A stretch of 64,000 bases of DNA, from contig JAEYXS010000080.1 of NCBI GenBank assembly GCA_023431185.1, forward strand, positions 4,117 to 68,116, read 5' to 3'. Both the position numbers and the translations under genes were made by a program. A model generated the notes under the pieces. The model did not search any database, was not told the DNA's origin, and saw only the letters and a program-made list of their open reading frames with translations. Below are positions 61,947-64,000 of the stretch, piece after piece; position 1 is the first letter of the stretch; the number at the start of each line of letters is the position of its first letter. This DNA is from Verrucomicrobiota bacterium. GTDB taxonomy: Bacteria; Verrucomicrobiota; Verrucomicrobiia; Limisphaerales; JAEYXS01.

Positions 61947-62603
61947 GGCCCAAAGGGCCAACAGAATCCAGCCCAGGGCAGCTCTGCTGCCCTGGGTCAC
62001 GCACCAGACATAATCAGCGGCCTGAAAGGCCGCCAGAACCCTCAATCCCAGACATACCGCTCATCATACTCCACCTCATACGCTTTGAGGAACGCCCGTA
62101 ATTCATCCTGAAACGATTTAATGCGGTGATGTTCCTGCTGATTACGGATATACTTCCGCACCTCTTCAACCTGTGACTGGCTCACGGAAAACGCCGCATA
62201 ACCTCCTTGCCAGAAAAAGTGCGCATACTCCGGTCCGATTCCTTTCAACCAATCATTCGAGCTCTTTTTCAATTGCCCGATCACATCACTCAGTGCTTCG
62301 GTCCTCGTCATCAAGAACAGCGCATGAATATGGTCAGGTTCAGAGTTGATCTCCACAGGCAGACAACCATGCTGGTTTAAGATTCCACCCAAATATTCGT
62401 GCAAGCGTGGCCGAATGACATCAAAGAGGATTCGTTCGCGATTCTTTGTAGAGAAAATCAGATGGATATAAACCTTGGCGAGCGATTGCGGCATGACTTC
62501 CTCTTGTGCCCTTTCAGGGCACAGTTTTGCAATCTCATTATCCCAGGGCAGCACCGTCCAGAACGGCGCTGCCCTGGGCTGGAATCTGTCGGCCCGTTGG
62601 GCC
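61947..62603. mobile_element. REP-associated transposase unit with mirror-symmetric hairpin flanks
   Basis: The transposase gene (62042-62494) is flanked by the same three palindromes in mirrored order. Left: GGCCCAAAGGGCC (61947), the GCCCAGGGCAGC/GCTGCCCTGGG hairpin (61971-61996) and GCGGCCTGAAAGGCCGC (62017). Right: GTGCCCTTTCAGGGCAC (62506), CCCAGGGCAGC/GCTGCCCTGGGC (62542-62580) and GGCCCGTTGGGCC (62591). The outer 36 bp on each side are inverted repeats with few mismatches. Confidence 0.75.
62042..62494 (-). CDS. REP-associated tyrosine transposase (RAYT, IS200/IS605-like)
   Basis: A 150-residue Y1-type HUH transposase. Start MPQSLAKVYIHLIFSTKNRE at 62494 with GAGGAA just upstream. HUH motif in EPDHIHALFLMTRT, a basic helix VIGQLKKSSNDWLKG, and the catalytic Tyr in EVRKYIRNQQEHHRI. 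Complete. RAYTs are single-copy domesticated transposases that act on REP palindromes; this window holds several such palindromes. Confidence 0.92.
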   Translation of the reverse strand: MPQSLAKVYIHLIFSTKNRERILFDVIRPRLHEYLGGILNQHGCLPVEINSEPDHIHALFLMTRTEALSDVIGQLKKSSNDWLKGIGPEYAHFFWQGGYAAFSVSQSQVEEVRKYIRNQQEHHRIKSFQDELRAFLKAYEVEYDERYVWD

Positions 62604-62710
62604 GATGCCACACCTCCTCCACTCAACCCAGACCACCCTCAACACCTCCCCCTTTCTTCTCACATGACGTCCCACCCGTCTTATGCTATACCTCTCTCCG
62701 TTCGCGAAAC

Positions 62711-63529
62711 ATGCGTGCCTTGTTACAACTCTGCCTGACCTGCTGCTGCCTCCTTTTCGGGGCGGCCGGGCCGCTCTCTGCCCAAGCGCAGCCGCTGGCC
62801 AAGCCAGGCTCTCCCTCCGTTGAGACCATCCTCAGCAACGTCGTCGCCCGCGCTCACGCCGTCGCCAGCCAAAAAGATCCGGTCTATGCCTACAAGCAGA
62901 CCACCGTCATCGAGGAGCTCGACAGCAAAGGCACCGTCAAGGAGCGCAAAGAAAAGCTCTATGACGTGAAGCTCATCGGCGGCCTGCCGCGCGCCAAACT
63001 CGTCCTCGTGAACGGCAAGCAGCTCACCGGCAAAGCCCTCGAAGAAGAACTTGAACGCGACCGCAAACGGGCCCAGCGCTTCGAGGACAAAAAGAGCGGT
63101 AAAGACCCCAACGTGGAAGTGCTCATCTCCCGCGAACTCGTCAGCCGCTATATTTTCCAGCTCAAAGGGCTGGAGGAACACAACGGCCGCCCCGCCTGGG
63201 TGCTCACCTTCAAGCCGCGCAGCGATGACCTGCCCATCAACAAAATGCAGGACCGCGTGCTGAACAAACTTTCTGGCCTCGTCTGGGTGGACTGCGAAGA
63301 CTTCGAGGTCGCCCGCGCTGACTTGCATCTGGCCAGTCGCGTCACCTTGTTCGGCGGTTTCGCCGGTGCGCTGGACATCTTCGATCTGGAGATGAATCGC
63401 GCCCGTTCGCCCTTCGGCACCTGGTATAACCAGAGCGGCTCCCTCCGCATCGAAGGCCGCAAGCTCTTCTCCCCCATCCGCTTCAAGGCCAGTGAATCTG
63501 CCGACGAGTTCCAGCCGTTCAAGCCCTGA
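62711..63529 (+). CDS. Exported protein, outer-membrane-lipoprotein-sorting-like
   Basis: A 272-residue protein. ATG at 62711 starts a signal peptide (LLQLCLTCCCLLFGAAGPLS). After VETILSNVVARAHAVASQKD the body is beta-rich (YAYKQTTVIEELDSKGTVKE, YIFQLKGLEEHNGRPAWVLT, RVLNKLSGLVWVDCEDFEVA), resembling the LolA/LolB-like outer-membrane lipoprotein-sorting fold. No Cys for lipidation. No gene partner is visible. Confidence 0.72.
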   Translation: MRALLQLCLTCCCLLFGAAGPLSAQAQPLAKPGSPSVETILSNVVARAHAVASQKDPVYAYKQTTVIEELDSKGTVKERKEKLYDVKLIGGLPRAKLVLVNGKQLTGKALEEELERDRKRAQRFEDKKSGKDPNVEVLISRELVSRYIFQLKGLEEHNGRPAWVLTFKPRSDDLPINKMQDRVLNKLSGLVWVDCEDFEVARADLHLASRVTLFGGFAGALDIFDLEMNRARSPFGTWYNQSGSLRIEGRKLFSPIRFKASESADEFQPFKP

Positions 63530-64000
63530 TTCGCCCGGAAACCACCTTACCGTCCCCTACGAAGGCCTACGGAACAATCCGCAGTTTAAGCTAGTAGCCA
63601 AAGCCGTTCCAAGGTTTCGTAAACAGCCCTCATGGACGCGCTGGTAATCAGGTTAACTTGCTGTAAGCAAACAGGTTAGCGGGTTTTATAGACCCTTGAC
63701 GAGTGTCCCACTTCCCACCTTGGCAAACAATTCCCATGACGGTTTATCCATAGGGCCACCGCGATGCACTATTTGACGAAATCCTCCGTTCAGGTAGGCT
63801 TATTCACGGTTCTCCGCCTCGGGCGGTGCCTATCAGTTGAAAACAACAGTCCAATCCCGGTTCAGTCGCGCTCACAAAAGTTTGCCTCCCGGCATGACTC
63901 CAGCGGCTCCGGGCGTTTTCATTGATTGAGCCCCGTCTCCCCTGAAGGCTCCGGCCTTCATGCATGAAAGCAACCCCCACTGAATCGTCCCCCGTTACCC
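63530..64000. other. Gene-free right end, possible promoter
   Basis: No coding frame of note in 470 bp. One promoter-like pair, TTGACG (63773-63778), 16 bp, TAGGCT (63795-63800), resembles that at 4096 and may drive a gene beyond the window. No riboswitch or RNA gene that I can recognise. Confidence 0.3.

Noticed and set aside
63530..64000. Riboswitch or small RNA at the right end
   Set aside because: Some short inverted repeats are present, but none matches a known riboswitch core by eye.
1..64000. CRISPR arrays, prophage, rRNA or tRNA genes
   Set aside because: No regularly spaced repeat array, no phage structural or integrase genes, and no recognisable rRNA or tRNA sequence.

Overview
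The window looks like chromosomal DNA of a Verrucomicrobiota bacterium, most likely of the Pedosphaera/Limisphaerales type. This is inferred from family content: PVC-type cytochrome and heme-binding CxxCH proteins, two formylglycine sulfatases, a Tat-exported Gfo/Idh/MocA oxidoreductase, verrucomicrobial pseudopilin-like proteins and dense REP-like palindromes. GC content is high except in two short AT-richer patches (about 11.5-12.6 kb and 33.8-34.6 kb). I saw no rRNA, tRNA or CRISPR array.

Layout. 0-3.7 kb: opgG, an unrecognised membrane-anchored gene and the start of opgH (osmoregulated periplasmic glucan synthesis), minus strand; opgH runs off the left edge. 4.2-6.6 kb: circularly permuted ATP-grasp plus alpha-E protein. 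6.9-8.3 kb: a dienelactone hydrolase and a DUF1499 protein. 8.35-11.0 kb: a repeat-dense non-coding hub with three parS-like 16-mers, followed by mnmG (gidA), which carries a fourth; this suggests the partition/origin domain is near. 11.1-13.1 kb: a small membrane protein, an AT-rich two-gene patch and a GNAT acetyltransferase. 13.1-15.1 kb: palindromic repeats, a membrane protein and an esterase.

15.1-18.9 kb is a minus-strand operon (trpD, three small membrane proteins, folA, a metallo-beta-lactamase-fold hydrolase). 19.0-22.1 kb: di-heme PVC cytochrome, Tat-exported oxidoreductase, GlpG-like rhomboid. 22.2-29.8 kb: lipoate ligase, divergent from the complete pyruvate dehydrogenase complex (aceE, aceF, lpd), then a YgfZ/GcvT-like protein. 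30.0-33.6 kb: a 1198-aa PVC heme-binding protein. 34.7-37.1 kb: aroB, a possible PD-(D/E)xK protein and trpG/pabA (minus strand).

37.3-45.6 kb is a copper/silver resistance island: CusC-, CusB- and CusA-like subunits plus four small exported Cys-rich proteins, one also rich in Met and His. 45.7-56.4 kb: esterase, cupin/PMI-like protein, a three-repeat small-barrel protein, GDPD, glutathione peroxidase, a Band-7 pair and two sulfatases. 56.4-58.9 kb: a lipoprotein, then five tandem paralogous mini-pseudopilins that lack the prepilin peptidase motif. 58.9-64 kb: SGNH hydrolase, M20 amidohydrolase, a REP-associated transposase between mirrored palindromes, an exported protein and an empty right end.

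Most noteworthy: the parS cluster beside mnmG; the five-gene mini-pseudopilin array; the copper/silver island with its Cys-rich proteins; a REP pair translated in frame inside the CusC-like gene; the RAYT element with mirror-symmetric hairpin flanks; and the three-repeat barrel protein.
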